In this document: positions 33,487 through 42,840 of the stretch, piece by piece
How positions within the stretch are numbered: the stretch's first letter is position 1
How the letters are laid out: every line of letters starts with the position of its first letter
Assembly: GCF_002002925.1 (NCBI RefSeq)
Contig: NZ_CP019511.1
Coordinates: 3,131,001 to 3,195,000, forward strand
Direction: 5' to 3'
From: Sphingomonas sp. LM7
GTDB lineage: Bacteria; Pseudomonadota; Alphaproteobacteria; Sphingomonadales; Sphingomonadaceae
Length of the DNA: 64,000 nt
The notes under the pieces: model-generated
Database searches by the model: none
What the model was told of the DNA's origin: nothing
The model's input: only the letters and a program-made list of their open reading frames with translations
Program-made: the position numbers and the translations under genes

Positions 33487-34797
33487 TTACAGCTCCGGAT
33501 AGATGGGGAAGCGTTCGCACAGCGCGCGGACGCGTTCGCGGACATTGGCTTCGATCTGCGCGTCGCCCTGCTCGCCATTCTTGCGCAGGCCCTCGAGCAC
33601 GTCGGCGACCATGTTGCCGATCTCGCGGAACTCGGCCGGGCCGAAGCCGCGGGTGGTGCCTGCGGGCGAGCCGACGCGGATGCCGCTGGTCTTGACCGGC
33701 GGCAGCGGATCGTTGGGGATGCCGTTCTTGTTGCAGGTGATCGCGGCGCGCTCGAGCGCCTCGTCGGCATCCTTGCCGGTCACGCCCAGCGGGGTGAGGT
33801 CGACCAGTGCAAGGTGCGTGTCGGTGCCGCCCGAGACCAGGTTGGCGCCGCGCTCGTTGAGCGTCGCGGCGAGCACCTTGGCATTCTCCACGATCGCGGC
33901 GGCGTACGACTTGAAGTCGGGGCGCAGCGCCTCGCCGAACGCGACGGCCTTGGCGGCGATGACGTGCATAAGCGGGCCACCCTGCAGGCCAGGGAACACC
34001 GCGCTGTTGATCTTCTTGGCGATCGCCTCGTCATTGGTGAACACCGCGCCGCCGCGCGGGCCGCGCAGCGTCTTGTGCGTGGTCGTGGTCACGACATGCG
34101 CGTGGCCGAACGGGGTCGGGTGGACGCCGCCGGCGACGAGACCGGCGAAATGCGCCATGTCGACCATGAAGATCGCGCCGACTTCATCGGCGATCGCGCG
34201 GAACTTGGCGAAGTCGATGATCCGCGGATAGGCCGATCCGCCCGCGATGATCAGCTTGGGCTGGTGCTCCTTGGCCTTCGCCAGCACTTCGTCGAAGTCG
34301 ATCAGATGCGTGGTCGGATCGACGCCGTACTGGATCGCGTTGAACCACTTACCGCTCATCGCCGCGCGCGCGCCGTGGGTCAGATGCCCGCCCGAATCGA
34401 GGCTGAGGCCCATGATCGTGTCGCCCGGCTTGGTCAGCGCGAGCATCACTGCGCCGTTCGCCTGCGCGCCCGAATGCGGCTGGACGTTGGCGAAGTCGCA
34501 TCCGAACAGCTGCTTGGCGCGATCGATCGCCAGCTGCTCGACTTCGTCCGAGGGGTGGCAGCCCTGGTAATAGCGCTTGCCGGGGTAGCCCTCGGCGTAT
34601 TTGTTGGTGAACACGCTGCCCTGCGCTTCGAGCACTGCCTTGGAGACGATGTTCTCGCTGGCGATCAGCTCGATCTGGTGCTGCTCGCGCTCCAGCTCAT
34701 GGCGCACGCCGGCGAATACTGCCGGATCGGCGTCGGCGAGCGCGCTGGTGAAGAAGCCGTCGGGCTGGAGCCCTGCATTTTGCGGGTTGGTGCTCAT
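33487..34797 (-). CDS. glyA: Serine hydroxymethyltransferase
   Basis: A 436-residue PLP enzyme that interconverts serine and glycine and feeds 5,10-methylene-THF into C1 metabolism. [19 protein letters not shown], the [15 protein letters not shown] segment and the PLP-lysine motif [16 protein letters not shown] are intact, with a C-terminal domain of normal length. It is adjacent to rpiB (one base) and nrdR (zero bases), a conserved arrangement in this group. Confidence 0.97.
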   Translation of the reverse strand: MSTNPQNAGLQPDGFFTSALADADPAVFAGVRHELEREQHQIELIASENIVSKAVLEAQGSVFTNKYAEGYPGKRYYQGCHPSDEVEQLAIDRAKQLFGCDFANVQPHSGAQANGAVMLALTKPGDTIMGLSLDSGGHLTHGARAAMSGKWFNAIQYGVDPTTHLIDFDEVLAKAKEHQPKLIIAGGSAYPRIIDFAKFRAIADEVGAIFMVDMAHFAGLVAGGVHPTPFGHAHVVTTTTHKTLRGPRGGAVFTNDEAIAKKINSAVFPGLQGGPLMHVIAAKAVAFGEALRPDFKSYAAAIVENAKVLAATLNERGANLVSGGTDTHLALVDLTPLGVTGKDADEALERAAITCNKNGIPNDPLPPVKTSGIRVGSPAGTTRGFGPAEFREIGNMVADVLEGLRKNGEQGDAQIEANVRERVRALCERFPIYPEL

Positions 34798-34798
34798 C

Positions 34799-35245
34799 TC
34801 AGGCTCCTTGCGGGTTGCTGAGCTTCTCGACCCGGCGCTGGTGCCGATCGCCGAGGAACTCGGTCTCTAGGAAAGCGGTGACACATGCCTTGGCCATTTC
34901 GATGCCGATCAGCCGCGCGCCGAGCGCGACTACGTTGGCGTCGTTGTGCTGGCGGGCAAGGCTGGCGGAAAGCGGCTCGGAAACCAGCGCGCAGCGCGCG
35001 GCGGCGATGCGGTTGACGGCGATCGAGATGCCGATCCCCGATCCGCAGATCGCCACGCCGAACGCGGCGTCGCCGGATTCGATCGCGTGGCCCAGGCGGA
35101 AGCCGTAATCGGGATAGTCGACGCTTTCGGGCCCGTTGGTGCCCAGATCGAGCACATCATGGCCTTCGTTACGCAACCATTCGGCGAGTTCGGACTTCAT
35201 GGCGAAGGCGGCGTGGTCCGAAGCGATGGCGATGCGGTGCGACAT
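34799..35245 (-). CDS. rpiB: Ribose-5-phosphate isomerase B
   Basis: A 148-residue RpiB/LacAB-family isomerase of the pentose phosphate pathway. [18 protein letters not shown] opens the fold, [16 protein letters not shown] carries the catalytic Cys, and [19 protein letters not shown] carries the His. It is first in the rpiB-glyA-nrdR-trmJ unit, connecting ribose supply, C1 units and deoxynucleotide control. Confidence 0.93.
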   Translation of the reverse strand: MSHRIAIASDHAAFAMKSELAEWLRNEGHDVLDLGTNGPESVDYPDYGFRLGHAIESGDAAFGVAICGSGIGISIAVNRIAAARCALVSEPLSASLARQHNDANVVALGARLIGIEMAKACVTAFLETEFLGDRHQRRVEKLSNPQGA

Positions 35246-35303
35246 GCGCGCTCCCGTACCCTCCGAGGACCGCGCTGGCTAGACCGACTATTCGGAGACC
35301 GAC

Positions 35304-35555
35304 ATGCGTAAGACGATATTCGCCCTCCTTCCCGCGCTCGCGCTCGGCCTCGCCGCCTGCTCCGAAAGCGCGGAGGACAATCTGAGCGCCACGCTCGACC
35401 GCACCGGTGCTTCGCTCGAGAACGCGGCCAATGACGCCGGCGACACGATCGCCAACGCCACCGACGATGCCGGCCGCGAGCTCGACAATTTCGCCGATGA
35501 TGTCGGCCAGCGCGCCGAAGGCGTGGGCAACGCGATCGACAACGCGACGCGCTGA
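35304..35555 (+). CDS. Small lipoprotein, Asn/Asp-rich helical
   Basis: An 83-residue lipoprotein with lipobox LAAC and a mature part of repeated amphipathic helix built from Ala/Asn/Asp units (ENAANDAGDTIANATDDAG). It looks like an envelope-associated, entericidin-like or coiled protein, but no function can be assigned. It is divergent from rpiB and followed by another lipoprotein with a similar helical start. Confidence 0.75.
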   Translation: MRKTIFALLPALALGLAACSESAEDNLSATLDRTGASLENAANDAGDTIANATDDAGRELDNFADDVGQRAEGVGNAIDNATR

Positions 35556-35624
35556 TCCCGTCCCGACCCTAGTAGCCGCCCGTGCCTTCCCGCGCGGGCG
35601 GACGCGTATCCAGGAGAGAATGCC

Positions 35625-36095
35625 ATGCGCCTCGCACCCCTTGCCTTGGGCCTCGCCCCGCTCGTCCTCGGCCTTGCCGCCTGCAACACCGCCGATCAGG
35701 CCGCCCAGGAGACCGGCAACGCCGTCGAATCCACGGGATCGGCAGTCGCCAATGCCGTCGAGGAAGGCGCCACCTCGCTCGGCGAGACGGTGACCAACAT
35801 CGCCGCGCCCACCGATCGCGATGCCTGGGTCGGCAAGTGGACCGGTGTCGAGGGCACGATCCTGACCATCGCCAAGACCGACGATCCCGGCCGCTACAAG
35901 CTCGACATGCAATATACGCTCGACGACAAGGGCAGCTTCGAAGGCACCGGCACCGATGCCGGCATCGCCTTCCGCCGCCCCGACGGCCAGCAGGTGCTGC
36001 GTGCCACCAATGGCGATGCGACCGGCCTGAAATACCTCGCCGGCAAGAAGGACTGCCTCACCGTCAAACAGGGCGAAGGCTATTGCCGCGATTGA
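35625..36095 (+). CDS. Lipoprotein with C-terminal beta domain
   Basis: A 156-residue lipoprotein (lipobox LAAC). Its first 40 mature residues (QAAQETGNAVESTGSAVANA) resemble the helical body of the preceding small lipoprotein. Then comes a compact domain starting DRDAWVGKWTGVEGTILTI, with GRYKLDMQYTLDDKG and a Cys pair near the end (KDCLTVKQGEGYC). WVGKW-like starts are common in calycin-type folds, but this is only suggestive. The pair may have arisen by partial duplication. Confidence 0.75.
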   Translation: MRLAPLALGLAPLVLGLAACNTADQAAQETGNAVESTGSAVANAVEEGATSLGETVTNIAAPTDRDAWVGKWTGVEGTILTIAKTDDPGRYKLDMQYTLDDKGSFEGTGTDAGIAFRRPDGQQVLRATNGDATGLKYLAGKKDCLTVKQGEGYCRD

Positions 36096-36101
36096 CTGGG
36101 C

Positions 36102-36932
36102 TCAGCGGCGGCGCAGCCACCCGCGCCGCCGCGCTTCGGGCGCATAGGTCGCGCTGACCGGCACCGCGGCGCCATCGACCAGCCGTAACAGCCACCGCCG
36201 CCCGTCGCGTTCCGCACCCTCCACGGCGTCCCCCGCCACCCAGGCGCCGCGATGCACCTGCGCACCGTCCAGGCCGGCCAGTTCGATCAGCGCGTCGCCG
36301 AAGCGATAATGAATCAGTGCGCTTTGTCCGTCGCGGCTGCGAACCCGGCAATAATGGTCCTCGGCCTCGACTGCGGCGAGCGCTTCGGGCGTCACCCGGG
36401 CACGGCCGAGCAGACCGCTGTCGGGAATCGGCGGGACCTCGGGCTTCGACCGATTGAGCACCACCCACGCGACCATCGAGGCGACGGCGATGATCACGCC
36501 CGAGATCGCCAGCGCGTTTCCCCAGGTCTCGAACGGGTCGAGCATGAACGGCGCGCCGACCGCGACGCCGCACAGCGCAATTTCGACCGGCAGCGAAAGA
36601 TTGAGCAATAGCGTGCCGATCAGCGACGCGCGCGGCCAGTCGCCGGGTTTGCGCACCCGCCAGGCGAACCAGAGCTGCCACTTGAGTGCATTCCAGCCCA
36701 TCAACAGTAGCCAGAAGGCGATGCGCGGGCCGATCGCAAAGCGCCCGGTTCCAAACCCGCCGGTCACCACCATCAGCCCCGCCGCGCCGAGGCAGGCGAT
36801 CCACAGCAGGGGAAATCCCGGCGGCGGATCGCGCCATACGCGTTTCGCGAAGCCGGGAACGCGGTTCGCGAAACGCAGCTTGTCCGACGCGGCATCCCGG
36901 CGGTTCTGGCGAGTGGTCGGGGCTGCAGGCAT
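36102..36932 (-). CDS. Membrane-anchored LytTR-domain transcription regulator
   Basis: A 276-residue protein with an N-terminal membrane region of about four helices (from LLWIACLGAAGLMVVTGG to VIIAVASMVAWVVL) and a C-terminal LytTR DNA-binding domain (ALAAVEAEDHYCRVRS, then LIHYRFGDALIELAGLDGAQ and VHRGAWVA). Membrane LytTR regulators usually sense an envelope signal or pair with a small partner. I start at the ATG at 36932. It is convergent with the lipoprotein gene (seven bases) and divergent from the next secreted gene; either could be a target. Confidence 0.88.
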   Translation of the reverse strand: MPAAPTTRQNRRDAASDKLRFANRVPGFAKRVWRDPPPGFPLLWIACLGAAGLMVVTGGFGTGRFAIGPRIAFWLLLMGWNALKWQLWFAWRVRKPGDWPRASLIGTLLLNLSLPVEIALCGVAVGAPFMLDPFETWGNALAISGVIIAVASMVAWVVLNRSKPEVPPIPDSGLLGRARVTPEALAAVEAEDHYCRVRSRDGQSALIHYRFGDALIELAGLDGAQVHRGAWVAGDAVEGAERDGRRWLLRLVDGAAVPVSATYAPEARRRGWLRRR

Positions 36933-36979
36933 GGCGGAAAGGCTGCCATCGCGCACCCGGCAGAGCAACGGGGACTTCA

Positions 36980-37543
36980 ATGAAGACGATGATTCTGGCC
37001 TGCGCATTCGCACTGGCGCTTCCGGTGGCGGCGCACGCCCAGGGTGCCGATACCGCGGCCGTCGCGGCGCAGCAGGCGGCGATGGCCAGGATCGCGCCGA
37101 TGCGCGGTCTATGGCGCGGCACCGGCGTTAGCCGCGGCCAGCACGGCGAAGTCAGCCTCACCCAGACCGAGCGCGTCGGCCCGTTCCTCGACGGCACGCT
37201 CACCCTGGTCGAGGGCAAGGGCTTCCTGGAAGACGGCAAGGTCGGCTTCCATGCCTTCGCCACGATCTCCTATGATCCCGCGGCCAAGACCTACTGGATG
37301 AACAGCCATGCTCAGGGGCGCAGCGGGCGCTTCGAGCTCAAGGTCACCGACACCGGCTGGAGCTGGGACATTCCCGCCGGCCCCGCCAAGATTCGTTATT
37401 CGGCCACGCTCTCGGCCGACAAATGGATCGAGACCGGCGATTATGTCGCCGACGGCAAGCCGCCCCAGCGTTTCTTCGAAATGACGCTCACGCGCGCCGG
37501 CGACACCGACTGGCCCGAAGCCGGCGGCGTCACGAAACCGTGA
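36980..37543 (+). CDS. Secreted protein, DUF1579-like
   Basis: A 187-residue exported protein with a signal peptide ending AAHAQGAD. The mature part has MARIAPMRGLWRGTGVS, QTERVGPFLDGTLTLVEGKG, then HAFATISYDPAAKTYWMNSH and a regular beta pattern that recalls DUF1579/lipocalin-like proteins. The longer opening from 36686 covers the divergent regulator's start region and is not used. The function is unknown. Confidence 0.78.
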   Translation: MKTMILACAFALALPVAAHAQGADTAAVAAQQAAMARIAPMRGLWRGTGVSRGQHGEVSLTQTERVGPFLDGTLTLVEGKGFLEDGKVGFHAFATISYDPAAKTYWMNSHAQGRSGRFELKVTDTGWSWDIPAGPAKIRYSATLSADKWIETGDYVADGKPPQRFFEMTLTRAGDTDWPEAGGVTKP

Positions 37544-37631
37544 CCTGACTGACAGGAAGGCGTCACACGCCCGGGCTAGCAGGGCGCGACGCCGCCCGGC
37601 GGCTCGGGCGGTGCGCATCTGGAGTCCGGCC

Positions 37632-38876
37632 ATGGGAACTCTTGCAAGGGCGCCGAAGAACGGCGCGGTTCGCGGTGCGGTGCATCGCCACGAGCATCTC
37701 AGCAAGGAAGGCCTGCTCGAACGCGCCTTCACCTTCGCCTTCCGGGGTCTCGTCTACGCCCAGATATGGGAAGACCCGGTCATCGACATGGAGGCACTGG
37801 CGATCACGCCCGACTGCCATGTCGTCACGATCGCCTCGGGCGGCTGCAACGTCTTCTCCTATCTGACTGCGAATCCCAGGGCGATCACCGCAGTCGATCT
37901 CAACCCCGCGCATGTCGCGCTCAACAAGCTCAAACAGGCTGCGGCGCTGCATCTGCCCGATCATGCCAGCCTGCGCAGCTTTTTCGCACATGCCGATCGT
38001 GCCGAGAATATCGCGCTGTACGAGCGCCACCTGCGCCCGCATCTCGACGCAACGACCCGCGCTTATTGGGAAGGACGCGAGTGGAACGGCCGCCGCCGCA
38101 TCTCTGGCTTCGCGACCGGCTTCTATCGCCAGGGGCTGCTCGGCAAGCTGATCGGCTTCGTCCATTTCCTCGGCTGGCTCTATCGCATCGATCCGCGCGA
38201 GATCCTAAAGGCGCAGTCGATCGAGGAGCAGCGCGCGATCTTCGAGACGCGGCTCGCGCCGTTCTTCGAAAAGAAATTCCTGCGCTGGCTGGTCGATCAG
38301 CCCGCCGCCCTGTTCGGCTTCGGTATCCCGCCCGCGCAATATGATCTGCTCAAGGTCGATGATGCACAGGGCATTACCGGCGCGCTCAAGAGCCGGCTGC
38401 GCAAGCTCGCCTGCGACTTCGACATCAAGGACAATTTCTACGCCTGGCAGGCGTTCGGCCGCGGTTATGGCAAGCATGACGATGCGCCGCTGCCGCCCTA
38501 TCTCCAGGCGGGCAATTATGCCGGGATCCGCGACCGCGCCGACCGCGTCGAGATCCGCCACACCAACTATGCCGATTATCTGGAGAGCATGCCGGCGCAG
38601 TCGCTCGACCGCTATATCCTGCTCGACGCGCAGGATTGGATGACCGACGCGCAGCTCACCCGGATCTGGAGCGAGATCACCCGCACGGCCAGGCCCGGCG
38701 CGCGCATACTCTATCGCACCGCCGCCGCGCCCGACGTCGTCGCCGGCCATGTGCCCGCGGCGATCCTCGACCAATGGGACTATGCCGATGCGGCAAGGCG
38801 CGACGACTGGACGCGGCGCGACCGCTCGTCGGTCTATGGCGCCACTCACCTCTGGACGCTGAGGCCGCACGCATGA
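37632..38876 (+). CDS. btaA: Betaine-lipid synthase subunit BtaA
   Basis: A 414-residue DUF3419 protein, the S-adenosylmethionine:diacylglycerol 3-amino-3-carboxypropyltransferase that makes diacylglyceryl-homoserine. FAFRGLVYAQIWEDPVIDME, the SAM-site region IASGGCNVFSYLTANPRAIT followed by AVDLNPAHVALNK, and the late YILLDAQDWMTDAQL match the family. A GTG at 37611 is an alternative start. It overlaps btaB by four bases. The product lipids replace phospholipids when phosphate is scarce in Rhodobacter and Sinorhizobium. Confidence 0.92.
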   Translation: MGTLARAPKNGAVRGAVHRHEHLSKEGLLERAFTFAFRGLVYAQIWEDPVIDMEALAITPDCHVVTIASGGCNVFSYLTANPRAITAVDLNPAHVALNKLKQAAALHLPDHASLRSFFAHADRAENIALYERHLRPHLDATTRAYWEGREWNGRRRISGFATGFYRQGLLGKLIGFVHFLGWLYRIDPREILKAQSIEEQRAIFETRLAPFFEKKFLRWLVDQPAALFGFGIPPAQYDLLKVDDAQGITGALKSRLRKLACDFDIKDNFYAWQAFGRGYGKHDDAPLPPYLQAGNYAGIRDRADRVEIRHTNYADYLESMPAQSLDRYILLDAQDWMTDAQLTRIWSEITRTARPGARILYRTAAAPDVVAGHVPAAILDQWDYADAARRDDWTRRDRSSVYGATHLWTLRPHA

Positions 38877-39529
38877 GCACGATCGCCGCCGGGCAGCAGG
38901 CGCTGATGGACGATGTCTATTCGCTCCACCGCCACTTCTACGACCTCACGCGTAAGTTCTACCTCCTCGGCCGCGACCAGCTGATCCGCAACCTCGCGCC
39001 GCCGCCGGGCGGAACCGTGGTCGAAGTCGGCTGCGGCACCGCGCGCAACCTGATCGTCGCGGCAAAGGCCTGGCCAGATGCGCGCTTCCACGGCTTCGAC
39101 ATCAGCGAGGCGATGCTGGAGACCGCGCGGAGGTCGGTTGCGCGCACCGGGCTGTCCGATCGGATCGCGCTGGCGCAGGGGGATGCCGGCAATTTCGATA
39201 CGGCGCGGCTGTTCGGCCTGGAGAAGGTCGACCGGATCTTCATGAGCTACACGCTGTCGATGATCCCACCGTGGCAGGAAGCGATCGAGCGGAGCGCGAC
39301 GAGCCTCGCGCCGGGCGGCAGTCTCCACATCGTCGACTTCGGCCAATATGAGCGGTTGCCGGGCGCGCTGAAGCGGCTGCACTTCAAGTCGCTCAACGAT
39401 TTCCACGTCTACCCCCGCCGCGAACTGCCTGCGGTGCTCCGGCGCGTGGCCGAAGCGCATGGGATGAGTCTCGAATTCACTCCGCTCTACCGCGGCTATG
39501 CGTGGAGCGCAGTGCTCGGCCAGGACTAG
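38873..39529 (+). CDS. btaB: Betaine-lipid N-methyltransferase BtaB
   Basis: A 218-residue class I SAM methyltransferase that trimethylates diacylglyceryl-homoserine to DGTS. Motif I is VVEVGCGTARNLI and motif II is FHGFDISEAML; DRIFMSYTLSMIPPWQEAI and LHIVDFGQYERLPG follow. The ATG at 38873 overlaps the btaA stop (ATGA); the upstream extension is the btaA shadow. With BtaA it completes the pathway. Confidence 0.92.
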   Translation: MSTIAAGQQALMDDVYSLHRHFYDLTRKFYLLGRDQLIRNLAPPPGGTVVEVGCGTARNLIVAAKAWPDARFHGFDISEAMLETARRSVARTGLSDRIALAQGDAGNFDTARLFGLEKVDRIFMSYTLSMIPPWQEAIERSATSLAPGGSLHIVDFGQYERLPGALKRLHFKSLNDFHVYPRRELPAVLRRVAEAHGMSLEFTPLYRGYAWSAVLGQD

Positions 39530-39638
39530 CCGCCTCCGGGGCGTCCGCCCAAAGACTCTCGTCCCTGCAAGGAAGGGGTATCGAATATAGCCTGACGCCA
39601 CGTTGGGATGTCGCGGGCGTCAGGACCCGCCCACGCCG

Positions 39639-40883
39639 TCAGGCCGCGCGCCGCAGCTCCAGCCGGCCCCAGATCTCGACCAGTGCGCCTACCAGTTCGC
39701 GCATCATGCCCTCGTCGTGCGCTGGCCCGGGGGTGAAGCGCAGCCGCTCGGTGCCGCGCGGCACCGTGGGGTAATTGATCGGCTGGACGTAGACGCCGTA
39801 TTCGGCGAGCAGCACGTCGCTGATCTTCTTGGCCTTGACCGGATCGCCGACCATCAGCGGCACGATATGCGTGGTCGATGGCAGCACCGGCAGCCCGGCC
39901 TCGGCCATCAGCGCCTTGAGCTGCGCCGCGGCCGCCTGCTGGCCTTCGCGCTCGACGCTCGATGCCTTGAGATGCTTGACGCTCGCCAGCGCGCCGGCGA
40001 CCAGCACGGGGGACAGCGACGTGGTGAAGATGAAGCCCGGCGCATAGCTGCGAATCACGTCGATGATCATCTGGTCGGCGGCGATATAGCCGCCCATCAC
40101 CCCGAACGCCTTGCCCAGCGTGCCTTCGATGATCGTCAGCCGCTCGGCAACGGCATCGCGCTCCGAGATCCCGCCGCCGCGCGCGCCGTACATGCCCACG
40201 GCATGGACTTCGTCGAGATAGGTCAGCGCGTTGTACTTGTCCGCCAGGTCGCAGATCTCGGCGATCGGTGCGATGTCGGCGTCCATCGAATAGACGCTCT
40301 CGAATGCGATCAGCTTGGGCGCGCTCGACTCGTCGGCGGCGAGCAGCTCTTCGAGATGCGCCAGGTCGTTATGGCGGAACACGCGCTTCTCGCAGCCCGA
40401 ATTGCGGATGCCCGCGATCATCGAAGCGTGGTTCAATTCGTCCGAATAGATGATGCAGCCGGGCAGGATCTTGCCCAGCGTCGCCAGCGTCGCTTCGTTC
40501 GAGACATAGCCCGAGGTGAAGATCAGCGCGCCCTGCTTGCCGTGCAGGTCGGCCAGCTCATGCTCTAGCTCGATATGATAATGCGTGTTGCCGCCGATGT
40601 TGCGCGTCCCGCCCGAGCCCGCGCCGACGTCGTGGAGCGCTTCCTCCATCGCCGCGATCACCTTGGGATGCTGCCCCATGGCGAGGTAATCGTTGGAGCA
40701 CCACACGGTGATCGGCTTGGGCCCGTTATGCCCGGCGAAGCAGCGTGCGTTGGGGTAGGCGCCCTTGTTGCGCAGGATGTCGATGAACACGCGATATCGA
40801 CCTTCGGCGTGAAGCCGGTCGATCGCCTGATTGAAGACCCGCGAATAATCGACTGCGGGCGAAGGGCTTTCCTCGATGCGCAT
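39639..40883 (-). CDS. hemA: 5-Aminolevulinate synthase
   Basis: A 414-residue PLP enzyme that condenses glycine and succinyl-CoA, the Shemin-pathway entry to heme in alphaproteobacteria. Features include [48 protein letters not shown], the [10 protein letters not shown] segment and the PLP-lysine motif [15 protein letters not shown]. The start at 40883 gives MRIEESPS; the upstream frame is promoter DNA. A 30-bp palindrome about 136 bases upstream may be its operator. Confidence 0.96.
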   Translation of the reverse strand: MRIEESPSPAVDYSRVFNQAIDRLHAEGRYRVFIDILRNKGAYPNARCFAGHNGPKPITVWCSNDYLAMGQHPKVIAAMEEALHDVGAGSGGTRNIGGNTHYHIELEHELADLHGKQGALIFTSGYVSNEATLATLGKILPGCIIYSDELNHASMIAGIRNSGCEKRVFRHNDLAHLEELLAADESSAPKLIAFESVYSMDADIAPIAEICDLADKYNALTYLDEVHAVGMYGARGGGISERDAVAERLTIIEGTLGKAFGVMGGYIAADQMIIDVIRSYAPGFIFTTSLSPVLVAGALASVKHLKASSVEREGQQAAAAQLKALMAEAGLPVLPSTTHIVPLMVGDPVKAKKISDVLLAEYGVYVQPINYPTVPRGTERLRFTPGPAHDEGMMRELVGALVEIWGRLELRRAA

Positions 40884-41004
40884 GCGAGTCCCACTATCTC
40901 CAAAAGTCACGAATTGCCACCCACCCGATCGGGGTACTCTCGGCGCGGCCCTGCGCGGAGCGCATTTGGTACAGCCGGGCGATCGAAAGTGCGCTGGGAC
41001 ATTT

Positions 41005-41034
41005 TGTCCAAGCTGATCCGGATCAGCTTGGACA
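41005..41034. promoter_or_regulatory. 30-bp perfect palindrome upstream of hemA (Fnr/FixK-like core)
   Basis: TGTCCAAGCTGATCC is followed directly by its reverse complement. The core CTGAT-CCGG-ATCAG differs from the Fnr/FixK box TTGAT-N4-ATCAA at one base per half. An additional GGACA at 40998-41002 mirrors the outer TGTCC. It lies between divergent hemA and a 59-codon gene. hemA is a known Fnr/FixK target in related bacteria; the regulator here is inferred. Confidence 0.6.
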
Positions 41035-41138
41035 TGCGATAGATGTGGTAAGAATGAAACCATCGCGGGCGACTCGGCTATCAAGCAGGCGCGCGACTGA
41101 GAGCCAGGGTGCTCCCGCTTGTTCTACGGAGCGGCAAG

Positions 41139-41318
41139 ATGAGCGACAGTCAGGGTGGGCGAGATCTCGATTATTATCGCCAGCGCGAGCGGCAGGAGCG
41201 CGGTCATGCCGCGCGCGCCGACGATTTGATTGCGAAGCGCATCCATCTCGAAATGGCGGAACGCTATTCGACCTTGGTGCGAAGCTCGGGTTCGGGCTCG
41301 TCGGGCGCGGCCGCCTAG
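41139..41318 (+). CDS. Small hydrophilic protein
   Basis: A 59-residue protein: DYYRQRERQERGHAARADDL, then AKRIHLEMAERYSTLV and a Ser/Gly tail. It looks like a single charged helix. The ATG at 41139 has GGAGCGGCAAG upstream. The last four bases overlap the convergent murI stop. I recognise no function; similar short helical proteins occur widely in this group. Confidence 0.65.
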   Translation: MSDSQGGRDLDYYRQRERQERGHAARADDLIAKRIHLEMAERYSTLVRSSGSGSSGAAA

Positions 41319-42112
41319 AGCGATTCTATTTCGCGCAATCCGAATCGCGCCAGCGCGGGCGCCAGTCTTTCGGTGCGCGCACTTGTCGCGGTGAACACCG
41401 CCCGGCCGGGAAGCGGCTGGTCCGGCCATTGCTGCCCTTGTGTCAGATGCGCGATGCGCCGCGCGATCCCCGGTCCGCCATCGACGAAGTGGATTCTGCC
41501 GCCGGTAGCCGCGACGAGTTCGTCGGCGAGCAGCGGGAAATGGGTGCAGGCATTGACGATCACGTCGATGTCTTCGCCGCGGTCCTGCCCCGTCAGCCCC
41601 GCCAGCGCCGCGCGAATTTCTTCCACCGAGGGCCGGTCCCCGCCCAGCGCAGCCTCGGCCATCTCGACCAGCTCGGCCGAACCGTGGCGCAGCACCACGC
41701 AATCCGCGGCGAAACGTGCGGCGAGATCGTCGACATAGGGCTGGCGCACCGTCGCGGCAGTGCCGAGCACGCCGATGACGCGGGTCCGGCTGGCTTCGGC
41801 GGCGGGCTTGATCGCGGGAACGGTGCCGACGATCGGAATGTCCAGCGCCGCGCGGACATGCTGCAGCGCGATCGTCGAGGCGGTGTTGCACGCGATGACG
41901 ATCAGCCGCGGATCATAGCGCTCGGCGAGCCGGCCGAGCAGCGCGGGCACCCGCGCGGCGATCTCGGCTTCGCTGCGCGTCCCGTATGGGAAGCCCGCCG
42001 AATCGGCGACATAGACCAGCGGCGCCTGTGGCAGCAGCGCCGCGGCCGGCGCGAGCACCGAAAGCCCGCCGACGCCGGAATCGAAGAACAGGATCGGGCG
42101 GCGATCGGCCAT
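41315..42112 (-). CDS. murI: Glutamate racemase
   Basis: A 265-residue racemase that makes D-glutamate for peptidoglycan. ILFFDSGVGGLSVLAP, the catalytic Cys in IVIACNTASTIAL and the second Cys in VNACTHFPLLADEL are all present, with DSAGFPYGTRSE between them. It is divergent from plsY across about 100 bases. Confidence 0.95.
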   Translation of the reverse strand: MADRRPILFFDSGVGGLSVLAPAAALLPQAPLVYVADSAGFPYGTRSEAEIAARVPALLGRLAERYDPRLIVIACNTASTIALQHVRAALDIPIVGTVPAIKPAAEASRTRVIGVLGTAATVRQPYVDDLAARFAADCVVLRHGSAELVEMAEAALGGDRPSVEEIRAALAGLTGQDRGEDIDVIVNACTHFPLLADELVAATGGRIHFVDGGPGIARRIAHLTQGQQWPDQPLPGRAVFTATSARTERLAPALARFGLREIESL

Positions 42113-42213
42113 GGCGGGCGCATGGCGCGCGGCCGGTGCGGCGTCAACTGCGCGGCAGGCGGCGGTTGCACCCCGCCCGACATGGATTATGCTGGCGGGG
42201 ACAGGGGGTTATT

Positions 42214-42819
42214 TTGCCAACCGAAATCGTCTGGATGCCTGCTGCCGCTGCGATCCTGCTCGGCTATCTGCTGGGGTCGATCCCGTTCGGCGTACTGCTC
42301 ACGCAGATGGCGGGCGCCGGTGACCTGCGCCAGATCGGCTCGGGCAATATCGGCGCGACCAACGTCCTGCGCACCGGGCGCAAGGGGCTGGCGGCCGCGA
42401 CCCTGCTGCTCGATCTCGCCAAGGGCGCCGCCGCAGTGCTGCTCGCCGGCTGGCTGTTCCCCGGAACCGCGGTGCTCGCGGGCGTCGGCGCCTTTCTCGG
42501 CCATTGCTATCCGCTCTGGCTGCGCTTTCGCGGCGGCAAGGGCGTCGCGACGCTGATGGGCATCGTCGTCGCGCTGCACTGGCCGTCGGGGCTGGTCTAT
42601 GCGGCGGTGTGGCTAGGACTGCTCGCCGGGCTGCGCATCTCGTCGCTCGCCGGGATCACCGCGGCGATCAGCGCGCCGGTCAGCGCCGCATTCTGGGGCC
42701 GCATCGACTTGGTCCTGCCGCTGCTCGCGCTCGCGCTGATCGTGCTGTGGAAGCATCGCGAGAATATCGACCGGCTGCTGAGCGGCACCGAGCCGCGCGT
42801 CGGCAAGACGCGTGACTGA
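42214..42819 (+). CDS. plsY: Glycerol-3-phosphate acyltransferase PlsY
   Basis: A 201-residue polytopic membrane acyltransferase that uses acyl-phosphate to acylate glycerol-3-phosphate. The three conserved motifs are visible: GSIPFGVLL with GSGNIGATNVLRTGRKGLA, GHCYPLWLRFRGGKGVATL, and the late KHRENIDRLLSGTEPRVG. The likely start is TTG at 42214, preceded by ACAGGGGG; an ATG seven codons later is an alternative. It is followed by dprA 21 bases on. Confidence 0.94.
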   Translation: MPTEIVWMPAAAAILLGYLLGSIPFGVLLTQMAGAGDLRQIGSGNIGATNVLRTGRKGLAAATLLLDLAKGAAAVLLAGWLFPGTAVLAGVGAFLGHCYPLWLRFRGGKGVATLMGIVVALHWPSGLVYAAVWLGLLAGLRISSLAGITAAISAPVSAAFWGRIDLVLPLLALALIVLWKHRENIDRLLSGTEPRVGKTRD

Positions 42820-42840
42820 CGCGCCGGCGCCGGCCCGCGC

